Assembly (NCBI GenBank): GCA_016702705.1
Contig: JADJDM010000001.1
Location: 310,001-374,000 of the forward strand
DNA from: Bacteroidota bacterium
GTDB lineage: Bacteria; Bacteroidota; Bacteroidia; B-17B0; Aurantibacillaceae
Direction of reading: 5' to 3'
Length of the DNA stretch: 64,000 bases
The notes beneath the pieces are model-generated. The model was not told where the DNA came from. It saw nothing but the letters and a program-made list of their open reading frames with translations, and ran no database searches. Position 1 is the stretch's first letter, and every line of letters begins with the position of its first letter. Shown here piece by piece: positions 8,491 through 18,067 of this stretch. Position numbers and translations under genes: made by a program.

Positions 8491-9273
8491 TTGAAAAAAT
8501 TATTCTTATTCATATTACTATTAAGAATACTGCCACTAACCGCTCAAAAAGATTCGGTAAATAAATTTTATTGGTCAGCGGGGATTGTTGGTGGGGTTAA
8601 CAACAATGCAAATGGTTTTGCAACAAATTTTCATAATTCAGATTTCTTAGGAAAAGATTCGACTTCAATAGTTACAGGAATTTCAACTGATAAAGGGATA
8701 AAAAGAAATATTGGCTCGAAGTTTTCTTTAAAATATAGAAAAAAGGAGTTTACCTTTTCATTAAGTTCATATTTCCATTATTATGAATCCTCTTTTGCTA
8801 TAACTAATGGTTCAACATCTAGTGGTGTTTCACATTCTTCCTCTTCAAGAGAAACAATTAGTGTAAATAATTTCATCTTTTTAAATCAATATGAATTATC
8901 CTTTTTAACTAGCGCCGCATTTCTTTATATAGGCACAGGTCTTACTTATAATTTAGAGCTTGTAAAAAATTACAACGCGCATATTACAAAAAGTGGGTAT
9001 TATTCTGGGGTTGGATCAGTTCCCAATAGTCCTACTGGATTAGGTTGGACTAGCAGCTCATATACAAGCCCTAGTGAACCATATGAATTTAAGAACTACA
9101 GTAAATTACATTATATCTCATTCTCCTTATTCATTAGTAAACCTATTAAAAAAATTAAATCCAGTGTTTTCGCCAGAGTTAATTTCACACCAAGTTATCA
9201 TCACTTCATGTTCAATTTAGGCTTCGACAAAAATTTTTATTTTAAAAAGAAATCAAAGCAGATTAAAAACTAA
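8491..9273 (+). CDS. Hypothetical outer-membrane beta-barrel-like protein
   Basis: A 260-residue protein not recognised as a named family. It begins with a clear signal peptide (KKLFLFILLLRILPLTAQ) followed by beta-rich sequence with alternating aromatic and polar residues, for example FTFSLSSYFHYYES and LSFLTSAAFLYIGTGLTY, and it ends in a strand near FNLGFDKNFYF. This is the pattern of a small outer-membrane barrel. The start appears to be TTG at 8491. The nearby ATG at 8484 lies in another frame that gives no signal peptide, so either TTG is used or an A-to-T change hides an ATG. It overlaps the convergent gmk gene by 4 bp. Function unknown. Confidence 0.6.
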   Translation: MKKLFLFILLLRILPLTAQKDSVNKFYWSAGIVGGVNNNANGFATNFHNSDFLGKDSTSIVTGISTDKGIKRNIGSKFSLKYRKKEFTFSLSSYFHYYESSFAITNGSTSSGVSHSSSSRETISVNNFIFLNQYELSFLTSAAFLYIGTGLTYNLELVKNYNAHITKSGYYSGVGSVPNSPTGLGWTSSSYTSPSEPYEFKNYSKLHYISFSLFISKPIKKIKSSVFARVNFTPSYHHFMFNLGFDKNFYFKKKSKQIKN

Positions 9274-9848
9274 CCCTTCTTCTCCAAAAAATCTCCAACT
9301 ATCTTCTCAGCATCAGCAAAAGCTTGTTCAAGCTCTTCGTTTAAAATAAAACGATCGAAAAGTTTTGCGGTTTTTAATTCCTTCTCCGCTTTCTCTAAAC
9401 GACGTGCAATACTTTCTTGACTATCAGTACTGCGGCTACGTAAACGTTCTTCTAATATTTTAAGAGATGGGGGCATTACAAAAATAGCAAGGGCTTGGTC
9501 TTTAAATTGGTTTTTTAAATTTAAACCACCTTCTACATCAATATCAAAAATAACGTGTTTACCACTTGCCCAAATGCGTTCTACTTCGCTGCGCAGTGTT
9601 CCGTAACAATCGCCAGCATACACTTCTTCCCACTCTAAAAACTCACCAGCTTCTACTTTTTTCTTAAACTCGTCGGGTGTAAGGTAATAATAATCTTTTC
9701 CGTTTTCTTCTACACCGCGTTTAGCGCGGCTTGTAGCAGAAATTGAAAATTGCAGCTTCTCGGGGAAGGTTTTTAATAAATGGCGAACAATTGTTGTTTT
9801 GCCCGAACCTGAAGGTGCTGAAAATATTACGAGTTTACCATTTTCCAT
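9270..9848 (-). CDS. gmk: Guanylate kinase
   Basis: Guanylate kinase phosphorylates GMP to GDP with ATP in the cytoplasm, supplying GTP and dGTP. The P-loop SAPSGSGKTT lies near the N-terminus and is followed by the GMP-binding SATSRAKRGVEENGKDYYYL segment with its conserved arginine and tyrosines, the EWEEVYAGDCYGT loop, and IFDIDVEGG. The C-terminal lid carries RLRSRSTDSQESIARRL. With the ATG at 9848 the protein is 192 residues, slightly below the E. coli length of about 207. A TTG two codons further upstream is possible but less likely. It lies 29 bp downstream of the OmpA-family gene and meets the convergent barrel-protein gene with a 4-bp overlap. Confidence 0.95.
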   Translation of the reverse strand: MENGKLVIFSAPSGSGKTTIVRHLLKTFPEKLQFSISATSRAKRGVEENGKDYYYLTPDEFKKKVEAGEFLEWEEVYAGDCYGTLRSEVERIWASGKHVIFDIDVEGGLNLKNQFKDQALAIFVMPPSLKILEERLRSRSTDSQESIARRLEKAEKELKTAKLFDRFILNEELEQAFADAEKIVGDFLEKKG

Positions 9849-9877
9849 GGGCAAAGATAATAAAAAGAATTAGTAGG

Positions 9878-12376
9878 CTATTTAGTTCCTTCGTAATTCA
9901 ATTTAAATACTGTACGGCGATTTTGTTTGTGCTCAGCATCCGAACACTCAACTCCGTTACCACAAGTATTAGCAAGCATTGTTTCGCCAAAACCTTTTGC
10001 AATCAAACGTTTCTTATCAATCCCTTTTTGAATTAAATAATCAACCACTGCATTTGCACGCTTTTGAGAAAGCTCCATATTATAGTCATCTCCCGCAACT
10101 GCATCTGTATGCGATTGAACCTCTAAAATTAGTTTAGGGTTTTCGGTAAGCGCTTTAATTGTTTTCTCTAACAACACCTCAGCATCTTTAGGAATAACAA
10201 AGGAACCCGAAGCATAATAAATGTTTTCGATAATGCTCATTTCCTTTTTATTCAAGTTCAATTTTATAGCTCCAATCCAAGGGTCTGCAATATCTTCCGA
10301 AATACTGCTCAGCATAATACTTTCGCTCTTCAATAGTTTATAAGAAAACTTTCCAAATTCATCGCGGCTAATTTCCCTTATTACCTGGTTTTTATCATCT
10401 GTAATTAATATCCTATTGTAGGTTATCGTTTTACTATCTTCTTCATCTATTTTAAAGATGAAATTTTGAGATGGAAGTAAATTCTTGAAAATAAACAACC
10501 CGTTTTCATCTGTTTTACGTGTACCAATAATTTCTCCTTTTTCATTTATCAACAATATGGTAATATTTGTAAGTGGTTTATTTCCTATTTCACCCGACAA
10601 TAACTTACCTTTCATGTCTACTTCAATAGCTGCGTCCTCTACTGACATTAAACTTAAAGCCATTTGATCATTTTTTAAGACTTCAAAAGTAAATTTCCCT
10701 TTTTCATTTTTCTCACTCTTTAAAATCGTTTCACCTTTGTTGTTTAGTACAACAAATGATTTTATTCCGCTAAGTTGAGTATTGTCTTCTACATCAAAGG
10801 CTAGTAAATAGTTTTTATCATAGGGTAATCTTTCAAAATTAAACTTACCATTTACATCTGTAGTTGTGCTATAAAAAACCTCACCTTTTTCGTTAGTTAA
10901 ATAAACCTTTTTTCCTGAAAGCACTTGCTTATTATTTTCTTCGGATACAATGGTTCCTGCGAAATTAACCAATACTCTTGTTTCGTCAAAAATTTTACCC
11001 AGCTTTATTTTTTTTGTAGTTTCATTTAAATAAACATCCTTTACTTTAACCTCTATATATTTAGCATTAGGAACAGGAATAGCAACTGTGAAATCTGGAT
11101 TCTTATCGTTTTTCGCAAAATTAGCATCTACACCATTAACCGAAATGGAACCTATTAAACTTTTATCTTTTACCGATCCTTCAATAATCATAGAAGTTTG
11201 CGATGTATAAACATTAACATATCCAGCTCCATCAATAAATGGATAAGTAATTTTCACATCCGGGTTATCTGATTCTCTATTTGCTTCGTATAACTTCTTG
11301 GTAACAAAATCCAATTTTGATTGAATATTTTTATCGCTTGGTGTTAATGTTAAACACGTTTTATAATCATTAATTGCGTCTGTAAAATTTCCTAACTCTT
11401 GATAGCTCTCTCCACGTTTTTGAAATGCCTTGTTGTTTTTAGGATCAAGCAAAACTACTTTTGTAAAATCACTAATAGCGCTTTGAAATTGACTAGTCTT
11501 AACATAAACTTCTGCACGCTGATAAAATCCTTCAACAAACTTATTATTAAGCACCAAACATTTATTTAAATCCCCTAAAGGATTTAAATAATCTTCTTTT
11601 CCCAAATAGGCCTGACTTCTTCTATAATAAACCAAATAACTTTTAGGTTCATATATATCATTAGGGTCAATTTCTAATGCATAATTGTATTCATTTATTG
11701 CATCAGCATAATCCCTTAAATTGTACAAGCAAAAAGCATGGTTAAAAAAGTAATTTTTATACTGACCCTTTACTCGCTTTTTCTCGTCCAACTCATAATT
11801 TTTTAGCAATTTAATTGCAATAACATATTCAATGTTTGCCTCTGCATGTCTTTTTAAACTATCCAAAGCAAGTGCTTTTAAGTAGTGGTTTTTGGGGGAA
11901 TATTGTTCGTATTCAATTGCTTTTACACATTTATCAATTGCTTTTTGAAATTGCTTTATTCTAATATAAGACCAAGCTGTTTGCTGATATGCTTCAATAT
12001 TTTTCTTATCCTTTTCAATTAATTCTTCACCGTACTTAATACTTTTATCAAAATCTTCTAGTTGAATTGCTAAATCCATTATTCGCAAAAACAACCATTT
12101 ATCTGATTTTTTAACTTGAAACGCAGCTTCGTAATCTTTTAAGGATTCCTTTTTATTATCGATTAAGCGATAACAGTTTGCTCTATAAGTTAGGTATTTA
12201 TAGTTTGTTGGTTTAAGTTCTATTGCTTTGCTGTAATTAGTTACAGCTGAAGTGTAGTTTTTTTTCTTTTCATCTGCCCTAGCCAGTTTTGCAAATTTTT
12301 TGGCCGACTGAGCGCTCATATTTATTGAGGCTATTAAAGAAAGGAAAACTAAAAGTTTAATAAGAATGTTATTCAT
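9878..12376 (-). CDS. TPR / Cna-B-like / OmpA-family envelope protein
   Basis: A large envelope protein of about 832 residues. After a signal peptide (NNILIKLLVFLSLIASINMSAQ) come tandem TPR-like helical repeats (about residues 25-365, with recurring FAKLAR, AYQQTAW and AFQKRGESYQELGNF patterns). A beta region follows with three or more prealbumin/Cna-B-like repeats carrying GKFNFERLPYDKNY, GLFIFKNLLPSQNF and similar turns. A C-terminal OmpA domain (about residues 715-830) shows LEVQSHTDAVAGDDYN, LSQKRANAVVDYL and the NRRT motif, which bind peptidoglycan. The architecture matches PorE-like and other OmpA-TPR proteins of Bacteroidota that link outer-membrane complexes to peptidoglycan. The start is the ATG at 12376; a TTG two codons upstream is also open. 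Confidence 0.85.
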   Translation of the reverse strand: MNNILIKLLVFLSLIASINMSAQSAKKFAKLARADEKKKNYTSAVTNYSKAIELKPTNYKYLTYRANCYRLIDNKKESLKDYEAAFQVKKSDKWLFLRIMDLAIQLEDFDKSIKYGEELIEKDKKNIEAYQQTAWSYIRIKQFQKAIDKCVKAIEYEQYSPKNHYLKALALDSLKRHAEANIEYVIAIKLLKNYELDEKKRVKGQYKNYFFNHAFCLYNLRDYADAINEYNYALEIDPNDIYEPKSYLVYYRRSQAYLGKEDYLNPLGDLNKCLVLNNKFVEGFYQRAEVYVKTSQFQSAISDFTKVVLLDPKNNKAFQKRGESYQELGNFTDAINDYKTCLTLTPSDKNIQSKLDFVTKKLYEANRESDNPDVKITYPFIDGAGYVNVYTSQTSMIIEGSVKDKSLIGSISVNGVDANFAKNDKNPDFTVAIPVPNAKYIEVKVKDVYLNETTKKIKLGKIFDETRVLVNFAGTIVSEENNKQVLSGKKVYLTNEKGEVFYSTTTDVNGKFNFERLPYDKNYLLAFDVEDNTQLSGIKSFVVLNNKGETILKSEKNEKGKFTFEVLKNDQMALSLMSVEDAAIEVDMKGKLLSGEIGNKPLTNITILLINEKGEIIGTRKTDENGLFIFKNLLPSQNFIFKIDEEDSKTITYNRILITDDKNQVIREISRDEFGKFSYKLLKSESIMLSSISEDIADPWIGAIKLNLNKKEMSIIENIYYASGSFVIPKDAEVLLEKTIKALTENPKLILEVQSHTDAVAGDDYNMELSQKRANAVVDYLIQKGIDKKRLIAKGFGETMLANTCGNGVECSDAEHKQNRRTVFKLNYEGTK

Positions 12377-12409
12377 GTTCAAATTTACTACTTATTGATT
12401 ATATACAAT

Positions 12410-12442
12410 AAAAAAGCATGCCCTAAAATTAAGACATGCTTT
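12410..12442 (-). terminator. Rho-independent terminator of the siaB-siaC operon
   Basis: On the minus strand a near-perfect 10-bp stem (arms 12433-12442 and 12413-12422, one G:T pair) is followed by a run of T residues. It lies 22 bp past the stop of the SiaC-like gene and before the OmpA-family gene. Confidence 0.65.
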
Positions 12443-12463
12443 AATTCTATAAAAACCAGAAGA

Positions 12464-12844
12464 TTACTCTTCTATTTGTACCATTTTGAAAGGTACACTG
12501 ATGATTGCTTGATAATCTTCACCTGCTTCTAACATATCCTCATCATCTTCTTCATAATGCCAGTTAATAGTAACTGCGCTTCCACCCTTATGAATAGACT
12601 CTAATTTTTTGAATACATCTAAAATACATTTAGAAGAAGATGTATTAAAATATTCTAACTGAATATTTACATTAGTAGCGCTTTTAGGACTTCCTGCATA
12701 TTTTTCAAGAGAGTCAACTAAAGGCTTGTAGAATTCGATTGAATTCTCAGGGATTGAACGCCCTTTAATTTCTAATACTCCAGAAGCTAAATCAAAGCTA
12801 ATTGAAGGAGTTTTTGGTGTGCCGTCGATCGAGAACTTTTCCAT
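12464..12844 (-). CDS. SiaC-family regulatory phosphoprotein (DUF1987)
   Basis: A 126-residue single-domain protein of the DUF1987/SiaC family. It opens KFSIDGTPKTPSISFDLASGVLEIKGRSIPE and continues with the LEYFNTSSSKCILDVF segment. The TSS serine/threonine stretch near residues 68-71 is where SiaC-type proteins are phosphorylated. In Pseudomonas, SiaC is a phospho-switch: the SiaB kinase phosphorylates it, the SiaA PP2C phosphatase reverses this, and the free form controls a c-di-GMP cyclase. The fold resembles anti-sigma-factor antagonists. It lies 23 bp downstream of the SiaB-like gene in the same transcript and is followed by a terminator. The output protein in this organism is unknown. 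Confidence 0.85.
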   Translation of the reverse strand: MEKFSIDGTPKTPSISFDLASGVLEIKGRSIPENSIEFYKPLVDSLEKYAGSPKSATNVNIQLEYFNTSSSKCILDVFKKLESIHKGGSAVTINWHYEEDDEDMLEAGEDYQAIISVPFKMVQIEE

Positions 12845-12867
12845 ATTGAACCTATTTATTTGTTATT

Positions 12868-13413
12868 TTATATTTGTGAAATTTTTATATTTAAACTAAA
12901 GAACGAAATTTTATCATTAACTGCTTGAAAGTGGTACCCCAATTTTTGTCCCGTTTTTCTTGCAATATCAATCATACCTAATCCACCTCCACCTTTTAAA
13001 GACATTTCGCCATTATTAAGGATTTGTTTGTAATAATCTTTTAACTCTTCTTTTGTTAGCGCGTTTACTTCGTCTAATCTACTTTTCATACCTGCAACAT
13101 TTTCGTTTGCAATGTAATTACCAGTAACGATGTTATAAAGATTATCCTTTTTACCAATCATAAAAATAGCCGAACGTTTTTCTCCTGACTCTGCAGCAGT
13201 ATCATCCATGTGATGATAAAGATTTTGAAGGCACTCTACAAGAACATTATAAACCTTCTTCTTCATCTTAGGTTCTTCTTGCATGTTATCCATCTTGCTC
13301 TCCATTATCTGAAGTATGGACGTCAAAAGTTCAGAAGTAACATCACCCTTAAACGAAAGGATAATATTATGCTTTTCCATTTTGTCGTAAAAATCAAATA
13401 TATCAAGCATCAT
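12868..13413 (-). CDS. SiaB-family protein kinase (DUF6272)
   Basis: A 181-residue GHKL-type kinase-like protein of the SiaB family. It starts LDIFDFYDKMEKHNIILSF, contains the helix KKKVYNVLVECLQNLYHH with the N-box asparagine, and has a glycine-rich GGGGLGMIDIARKTG segment near residues 140-155 that would form the ATP lid. In Pseudomonas, SiaB phosphorylates SiaC. The adjacent downstream SiaC homologue makes that partnership likely here. A promoter with both a TTTG -33 and a TATATTTG -7 box sits immediately upstream. The phosphatase partner is not in the operon, but a PAS-SpoIIE phosphatase lies 31 kb away at 44098-45261. Two adjacent ATGs (13413 and 13410) compete as start. Confidence 0.82.
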   Translation of the reverse strand: MMLDIFDFYDKMEKHNIILSFKGDVTSELLTSILQIMESKMDNMQEEPKMKKKVYNVLVECLQNLYHHMDDTAAESGEKRSAIFMIGKKDNLYNIVTGNYIANENVAGMKSRLDEVNALTKEELKDYYKQILNNGEMSLKGGGGLGMIDIARKTGQKLGYHFQAVNDKISFFSLNIKISQI

Positions 13414-13438
13414 ACTCTGAAGGGCTTTTTCTTATGAG

Positions 13439-13468
13439 CAAATATAATAAAACATTTTAAACTGCAAA
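13439..13468 (-). promoter_or_regulatory. Bacteroidota promoter of the siaB-siaC operon
   Basis: On the minus strand, -33 TTTG (13468-13465) and -7 TATATTTG (13446-13439) are separated by 18 nt, close to the 19-21 nt of the Bacteroidota consensus. The -7 box ends 25 nt before the ATG at 13413. It is the best-formed promoter seen in the window. Confidence 0.62.
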
Positions 13469-13470
13469 TA

Positions 13471-14331
13471 TTATTGCATGGTGAATGTGAAAGTATTTCC
13501 ATTTACCGTAAAAGTACCAATATTATCTTCAGTTCCTGTTCCAAAATCTACTGTTCTAACTTTTAATTCTGCTGGAGTGATTTCCAAGGTTCCTTTAACA
13601 ATGTATTTATACCAAGAACGCTTTTCTAAAGCATTCTTAATGTTTACAGTAAATGCTCTTCCCTCACGGTTAGTACCGCTTGAAGTACCTGTAATTTCAA
13701 CAATATCGTCAGAAGTTTGAGGTGTGTCGTACCCTTGTTTCCAAGTAACAGTTTTATCGCTTAACCAAGCTATATTCCAGCTTCCATTTGTACATTTACC
13801 ATCAATAACTTCTGTTCTAAAAGAAGAATTTGGCCCTGTTGCCAAGCGAGTAATTCTTACAGTTCCTGAATAATCAATGCCATTTACCTTGTAATTAATC
13901 ATTTCCACAGTTACTACACTACCAACTGTTCCATACTTTTTAGTGAAAGTGCTTTTGATTTTACCCGAGCGTGTAATTCCATCAGCTGGATCAGTACAGC
14001 CTACACCCCAATCTAAGGTAATTGCTGGTAAATTTGCCGTATTACTAAATGTAACGCCATCTGTAGTGGTTGTAGTATCTCCAGTTAAAGTATCTAGCGG
14101 GCAAGCTGCAAAAACTTTATAAGAAAAGCCTTCTATCATTCGTTTAACTCCTTGTGTTGAAACGGCTCTTTCACTAACCGCTGGGCCAATACGCATAAAC
14201 TCTTGCTCACACAATGCGTTGTCCACAACAGATTGGGTTTCGTTATCAACTTCCTTATTATCCTTTTTACATGATGTAAATACGATTCCTGATACTAAAA
14301 GACCAAGAGCTACAATGGCTATTTTTTTCAT
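13471..14331 (-). CDS. Hypothetical lipoprotein
   Basis: A 286-residue protein with a lipoprotein signal peptide: KKIAIVALGLLVSGIVFTSC, where the lipobox cysteine is residue 20, followed by the charged KKDNKEVDNE linker. The mature part is beta-rich with repeated strands such as GTVRITRL and GTLEITPAEL and no catalytic motif. The overall pattern resembles surface or periplasmic Bacteroidota lipoproteins of unknown role, and I do not recognise a named family. It lies between the siaB promoter and the T9SS giant gene, on the same strand as both. A weak hairpin (TAGCC/GGCTA at 14346-14359) sits just upstream of its start. Confidence 0.6.
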   Translation of the reverse strand: MKKIAIVALGLLVSGIVFTSCKKDNKEVDNETQSVVDNALCEQEFMRIGPAVSERAVSTQGVKRMIEGFSYKVFAACPLDTLTGDTTTTTDGVTFSNTANLPAITLDWGVGCTDPADGITRSGKIKSTFTKKYGTVGSVVTVEMINYKVNGIDYSGTVRITRLATGPNSSFRTEVIDGKCTNGSWNIAWLSDKTVTWKQGYDTPQTSDDIVEITGTSSGTNREGRAFTVNIKNALEKRSWYKYIVKGTLEITPAELKVRTVDFGTGTEDNIGTFTVNGNTFTFTMQ

Positions 14332-14401
14332 TTCTATTAATTATTTAGCCAAGAGGCTATTTTAAGGTTAAAACTACAAAATATTTTCTTTTCCTCAATT
14401 A

Positions 14402-17400
14402 TTACTTACTTATAACTACACGTTGCACCAATTGACCTTCAGAAGAAGCAATTTTAATAAAATAAACCCCGTTACTTAAAGAACTTATGTCCAAACTATT
14501 TTTTTCATTGGCAGTTTCAAATGAATAAGCTCTTTGACCCAGCATATTTTCTATACTTATTATTGCTTTTGTACCTATTGCAATTTTAAACTCTACGTTT
14601 AACAATGAATTTGCAGGATTTGGGAACACTTTTGCTTCAATACTTTTTTTGCTTTCAAGCAATCCAGTTGGACTAACTGATGATGGTGATTTTATATTGG
14701 AACGCGTTGTATTAATTGCACCACGTGTTGGATCACACTCTACAATCGGGCCTCCTTCAACATAATAAAACAAATCAGGTGTAGCGGCTGGGTTTGGCGC
14801 AGTAAGATCAGTATAACTGAATAAATTAGAAGGCAAACTATCTATTTTAACCCAACCAGTTGCATTGGTGTATCTCCAAATAAAGAACTCATTAAAATTT
14901 AATCCCTCATAACTATCCCAAAGCATGTTTACTGTATTTGCCAAACCTTGGTTTAAAGTTAAGTGTATCGTTTTGTGCAAATCACTTTGAGCTGATTCTT
15001 CGCCACAAGCATTTACTGTTGAGATTTTATATCTCCAACCTCTAATTGATGGGTCGGCTGAAGGATCAGTAAATTCATGTAAACTATCTGCATCCACATT
15101 ACCAACTAAGAAATATAAACCTGCTTGAGAACTTTCTCTGTAGATATTAAATGATTCAATATCTGTTCTGTTATACATTTCCCAAATTACTTTATTTGTG
15201 TTGATTAAACTATCAACGGTAACAGCACAAATGTTTAGTCCATTTGGTGTTGATTCATCAATTGTTGTTGTCAACACTGATTTACAGCCGTTCGCACCTC
15301 TAACAGTTACATAATAAAAGCCAGGTTGCACATTTGTAATGTCTTGTGTAGTTGCCCCGTTGCTCCATAAATAAGTGTAAGGACTTGATCCAAGATATGT
15401 GCTTATGTATACGCTTGCGCCACCGCTAACATTACAATCTAAAGTTGAAACCGAATCAAGGACAGCAATTGGAGCTGTTTGCTCATTTACAGGAATAACT
15501 TTTTCTTTTAAACATCCTTTAGAATCTACAACAGTTAAAGAATAAACACCAACTGCTAAACCACTAACAGAAGCTCCAGTAAATCCATTACTCCATAAAT
15601 AATTATAAGGCCCTGAACTACCTTGAATAGATGTTTGAATTACACCTGTACTAAATCCGCACAATGAAGGATACGAAACATAAGTGATGTCAAAATCTTC
15701 TGGTTCCTCAACTAAAATACTTTTTGTTGACTTACATCCGTTTGCATCAGTAACAATTACTTCATAAGGTCCCGCAACTAGTTGATTAATATCTTCAGTT
15801 GTTCTACCATTTGACCAAATAGTTGTATAAGGTGAAGAACTACCAATTAATGTAATATCAATTGCTCCAGATGCTTGTCCGTTACAACTTGCATCAATTA
15901 CATTGCTTAATGAAATAGTAGGCGCTTGTTGGTCGCTAACTGTTGCAACTGCAAAGTTTGAACACCCTTTTGAATCGGTTATAGTAACATAATAAATACC
16001 TGCAGTAAGTGTATCTGCAAGGAAATTATGATCTCCATTTGTCCAGTTATAAGAATAAGGAGGATTGTTTCCATTAACAATTGCAATTGCTTTTCCGTTT
16101 TGTTGTCCGCAAGAAGAAGAAACAGTGCTTGTTGAAATATTAACCCTTGAATCTGGAATAAACACTTCATTTGTGAAGGTATCTACCGCGCCGCAACTAT
16201 TTCTCATTATTAAGTTTATAGAATATGTGCCTGGCTCAGTGTAGGCATGAGTTACAGGAGTTAATGAGGAATTAGAAACCAATGTTCCTGTTCCATCTCC
16301 AAAATTCCATTCATACGTACTTGCACCGTAAGCCAAAAACTCAATTGGCTCGTTTAAACAATAATATTTTGATTCATTAAAGAAAAATCCTGCTTCGTCA
16401 TCGAGTGAATTGTTTGTTGAAATAGTAATGTTACCTGCCGGTATAGTAACAGAAGAGCCGCAAGGTGATGTAACTTGAACAGTTGGATTATAGTTTCCTA
16501 AATTTTGGTAAGCATGTTTAAACACTGCATACACTACTCCGTCAGGGCCAGCAACATAAGTGTTAGGTGTTGACGAAGTTGCTCCATCTCCAAAATCATA
16601 AAATATAGTTCCAATATCAGGAGGAGAAACAATAAAGAAAATACTATCGTTTGGACACGCACTGCTTAAAGGAGTACCTGCTACAAAACTATTTGCTCCT
16701 AAGGTAGCTTGACTATTTACAACTACTTCTGTAGTATAACTATAAGCTAAACCACAACCATTAACAACGTTTGCAGTAATTGTATACGTTCCAGCTGTTG
16801 CATATTGATGCGTTATTTCCCTTTGTCCTTGCGCCGTTGCTATTCCTCCATCTCCAAAATTAAAATAAATCTGTGGGCTATCTTGATCATTAATTCCATC
16901 AGGAATAATACAAATTGCTGATGTACTTGGACAAACAGAGTCAGGAACACCAATAGAAAAAGGATCTACAGGAAGTCCATTTTGTACATAAACATTACGT
17001 GAAATTGTACTTGTATACCCGCAACCATTTCTTACCTCAAGTACTACAGGATATGTTCCTACTGAGGAGTACGTTTTTGATGGTGTTGAAATTGTTGAAC
17101 TTGTTCCATCACCAAAGTTCCAAGCATAAGCTGAAAACCCACTATAAGGATAAAAATTAACTTGCGTTGTAGGACACACAGTGGAATCACTAACAGAAAA
17201 ATAATTTGAATTAGTTGGAATTGGAACGTTGTTGCTAACTACTACTGTATCAGTTGCAGTTGCAGAACTTCCGCAACTATTAAAAAATGTTGCGCGAATA
17301 ATATAAGTTCCAGGCACATAATAACTATGCTGACGTGTCCCAACTTCAGAAACACCATCGCCATAATCCATTAAATAATTATTACTTCCTGCAGGGTGAT

Positions 17401-18019
17401 TAAAATAAATCAAGTCTCCTGGACAAACAGTATCTAACATTGCTTGAACATAAACGTTACCAATTGGAGCCGAATTAGTAACATTCACAGCATAAGTAAA
17501 AGATTGTGCGCCACACGAAGAAGTTGTATTGGCAGTTAAGGTATAAGTTCCAAGTGTATTATATTCATGATCTGCCCAATTGTTAGTTCCAGAAACAGTA
17601 GGACTTCCATCTCCAAAATCCCAAGTAATTGAATAATTATTATTAGGAAAATAGGAGTTTATATTAAAGCCAGCTCTATCGCCCAAACAAGTTTCCCCAT
17701 TTAATAATGGTGATGTAATGTTGTTAAAACCATAAACATTTACGTAAGAATAAAAATATCCCATTTGGGCATTACTTCCATCCGAAACACGGCAATCAAC
17801 TGCATTATAACCAACTTGAGTAAATGTATAATTAGCGTTTTGTCCCGTTGTAACTAAAACACCATTAACATACCAATCATAATTAATTGCGCCTGCAATT
17901 GTATTGCAGGTTAAATTAGCACTTAATGGTCCGCAACCAGTTTGAGGATTAATGTTTGTTTGCGAATAATAATTTAACGTTGACAATATTGCAACTAATA
18001 GAAGTAGAAGTTTTTTCAT
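14402..18019 (-). CDS. PKD- and SprB-repeat T9SS-secreted surface protein
   Basis: A 1205-residue secreted adhesin-like protein. After a signal peptide (KKLLLLLVAILSTLNYYSQ) come six PKD-like domains, each with a WDFGDG or FGDG turn and a GTY strand (about residues 130-625). Four SprB-type repeats follow (about residues 630-870), each ending in a YYVTITDSKGCSN-like segment with a paired cysteine at the start. A fibronectin-like region is next, and the protein closes with a type A T9SS sorting domain (KVFPNPANSLLNVEF, then GVYFIKIASSEG and a terminal VVISK). The sorting domain is cleaved by the PorU sortase at the cell surface. SprB repeats are known from gliding adhesins. The repeats suggest adhesion or surface-layer function. 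A TAAATTTG box lies 18 nt upstream. Confidence 0.88.
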   Translation of the reverse strand: MKKLLLLLVAILSTLNYYSQTNINPQTGCGPLSANLTCNTIAGAINYDWYVNGVLVTTGQNANYTFTQVGYNAVDCRVSDGSNAQMGYFYSYVNVYGFNNITSPLLNGETCLGDRAGFNINSYFPNNNYSITWDFGDGSPTVSGTNNWADHEYNTLGTYTLTANTTSSCGAQSFTYAVNVTNSAPIGNVYVQAMLDTVCPGDLIYFNHPAGSNNYLMDYGDGVSEVGTRQHSYYVPGTYIIRATFFNSCGSSATATDTVVVSNNVPIPTNSNYFSVSDSTVCPTTQVNFYPYSGFSAYAWNFGDGTSSTISTPSKTYSSVGTYPVVLEVRNGCGYTSTISRNVYVQNGLPVDPFSIGVPDSVCPSTSAICIIPDGINDQDSPQIYFNFGDGGIATAQGQREITHQYATAGTYTITANVVNGCGLAYSYTTEVVVNSQATLGANSFVAGTPLSSACPNDSIFFIVSPPDIGTIFYDFGDGATSSTPNTYVAGPDGVVYAVFKHAYQNLGNYNPTVQVTSPCGSSVTIPAGNITISTNNSLDDEAGFFFNESKYYCLNEPIEFLAYGASTYEWNFGDGTGTLVSNSSLTPVTHAYTEPGTYSINLIMRNSCGAVDTFTNEVFIPDSRVNISTSTVSSSCGQQNGKAIAIVNGNNPPYSYNWTNGDHNFLADTLTAGIYYVTITDSKGCSNFAVATVSDQQAPTISLSNVIDASCNGQASGAIDITLIGSSSPYTTIWSNGRTTEDINQLVAGPYEVIVTDANGCKSTKSILVEEPEDFDITYVSYPSLCGFSTGVIQTSIQGSSGPYNYLWSNGFTGASVSGLAVGVYSLTVVDSKGCLKEKVIPVNEQTAPIAVLDSVSTLDCNVSGGASVYISTYLGSSPYTYLWSNGATTQDITNVQPGFYYVTVRGANGCKSVLTTTIDESTPNGLNICAVTVDSLINTNKVIWEMYNRTDIESFNIYRESSQAGLYFLVGNVDADSLHEFTDPSADPSIRGWRYKISTVNACGEESAQSDLHKTIHLTLNQGLANTVNMLWDSYEGLNFNEFFIWRYTNATGWVKIDSLPSNLFSYTDLTAPNPAATPDLFYYVEGGPIVECDPTRGAINTTRSNIKSPSSVSPTGLLESKKSIEAKVFPNPANSLLNVEFKIAIGTKAIISIENMLGQRAYSFETANEKNSLDISSLSNGVYFIKIASSEGQLVQRVVISK

Positions 18020-18037
18020 GATTTTTGAATTTCAAAT

Positions 18038-18045
18038 CAAATTTA
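18038..18045 (-). promoter_or_regulatory. -7 box TAAATTTG for the PKD/SprB gene
   Basis: A perfect TAnnTTTG match on the minus strand, 18 nt before the ATG at 18019. It sits in a stretch that also contains degenerate ACGAA motifs (18041-18066) reminiscent of the 3091 and 27805 repeats. Confidence 0.45.
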
Positions 18046-18067
18046 CGAAAAATTACGAATACACGAA

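Noticed and set aside
14402..18019. Tandem DNA repeats or a CRISPR-like array in the PKD/SprB gene
   Set aside because: The repeats are protein-level only; the DNA units differ in length and sequence and are in one open frame.
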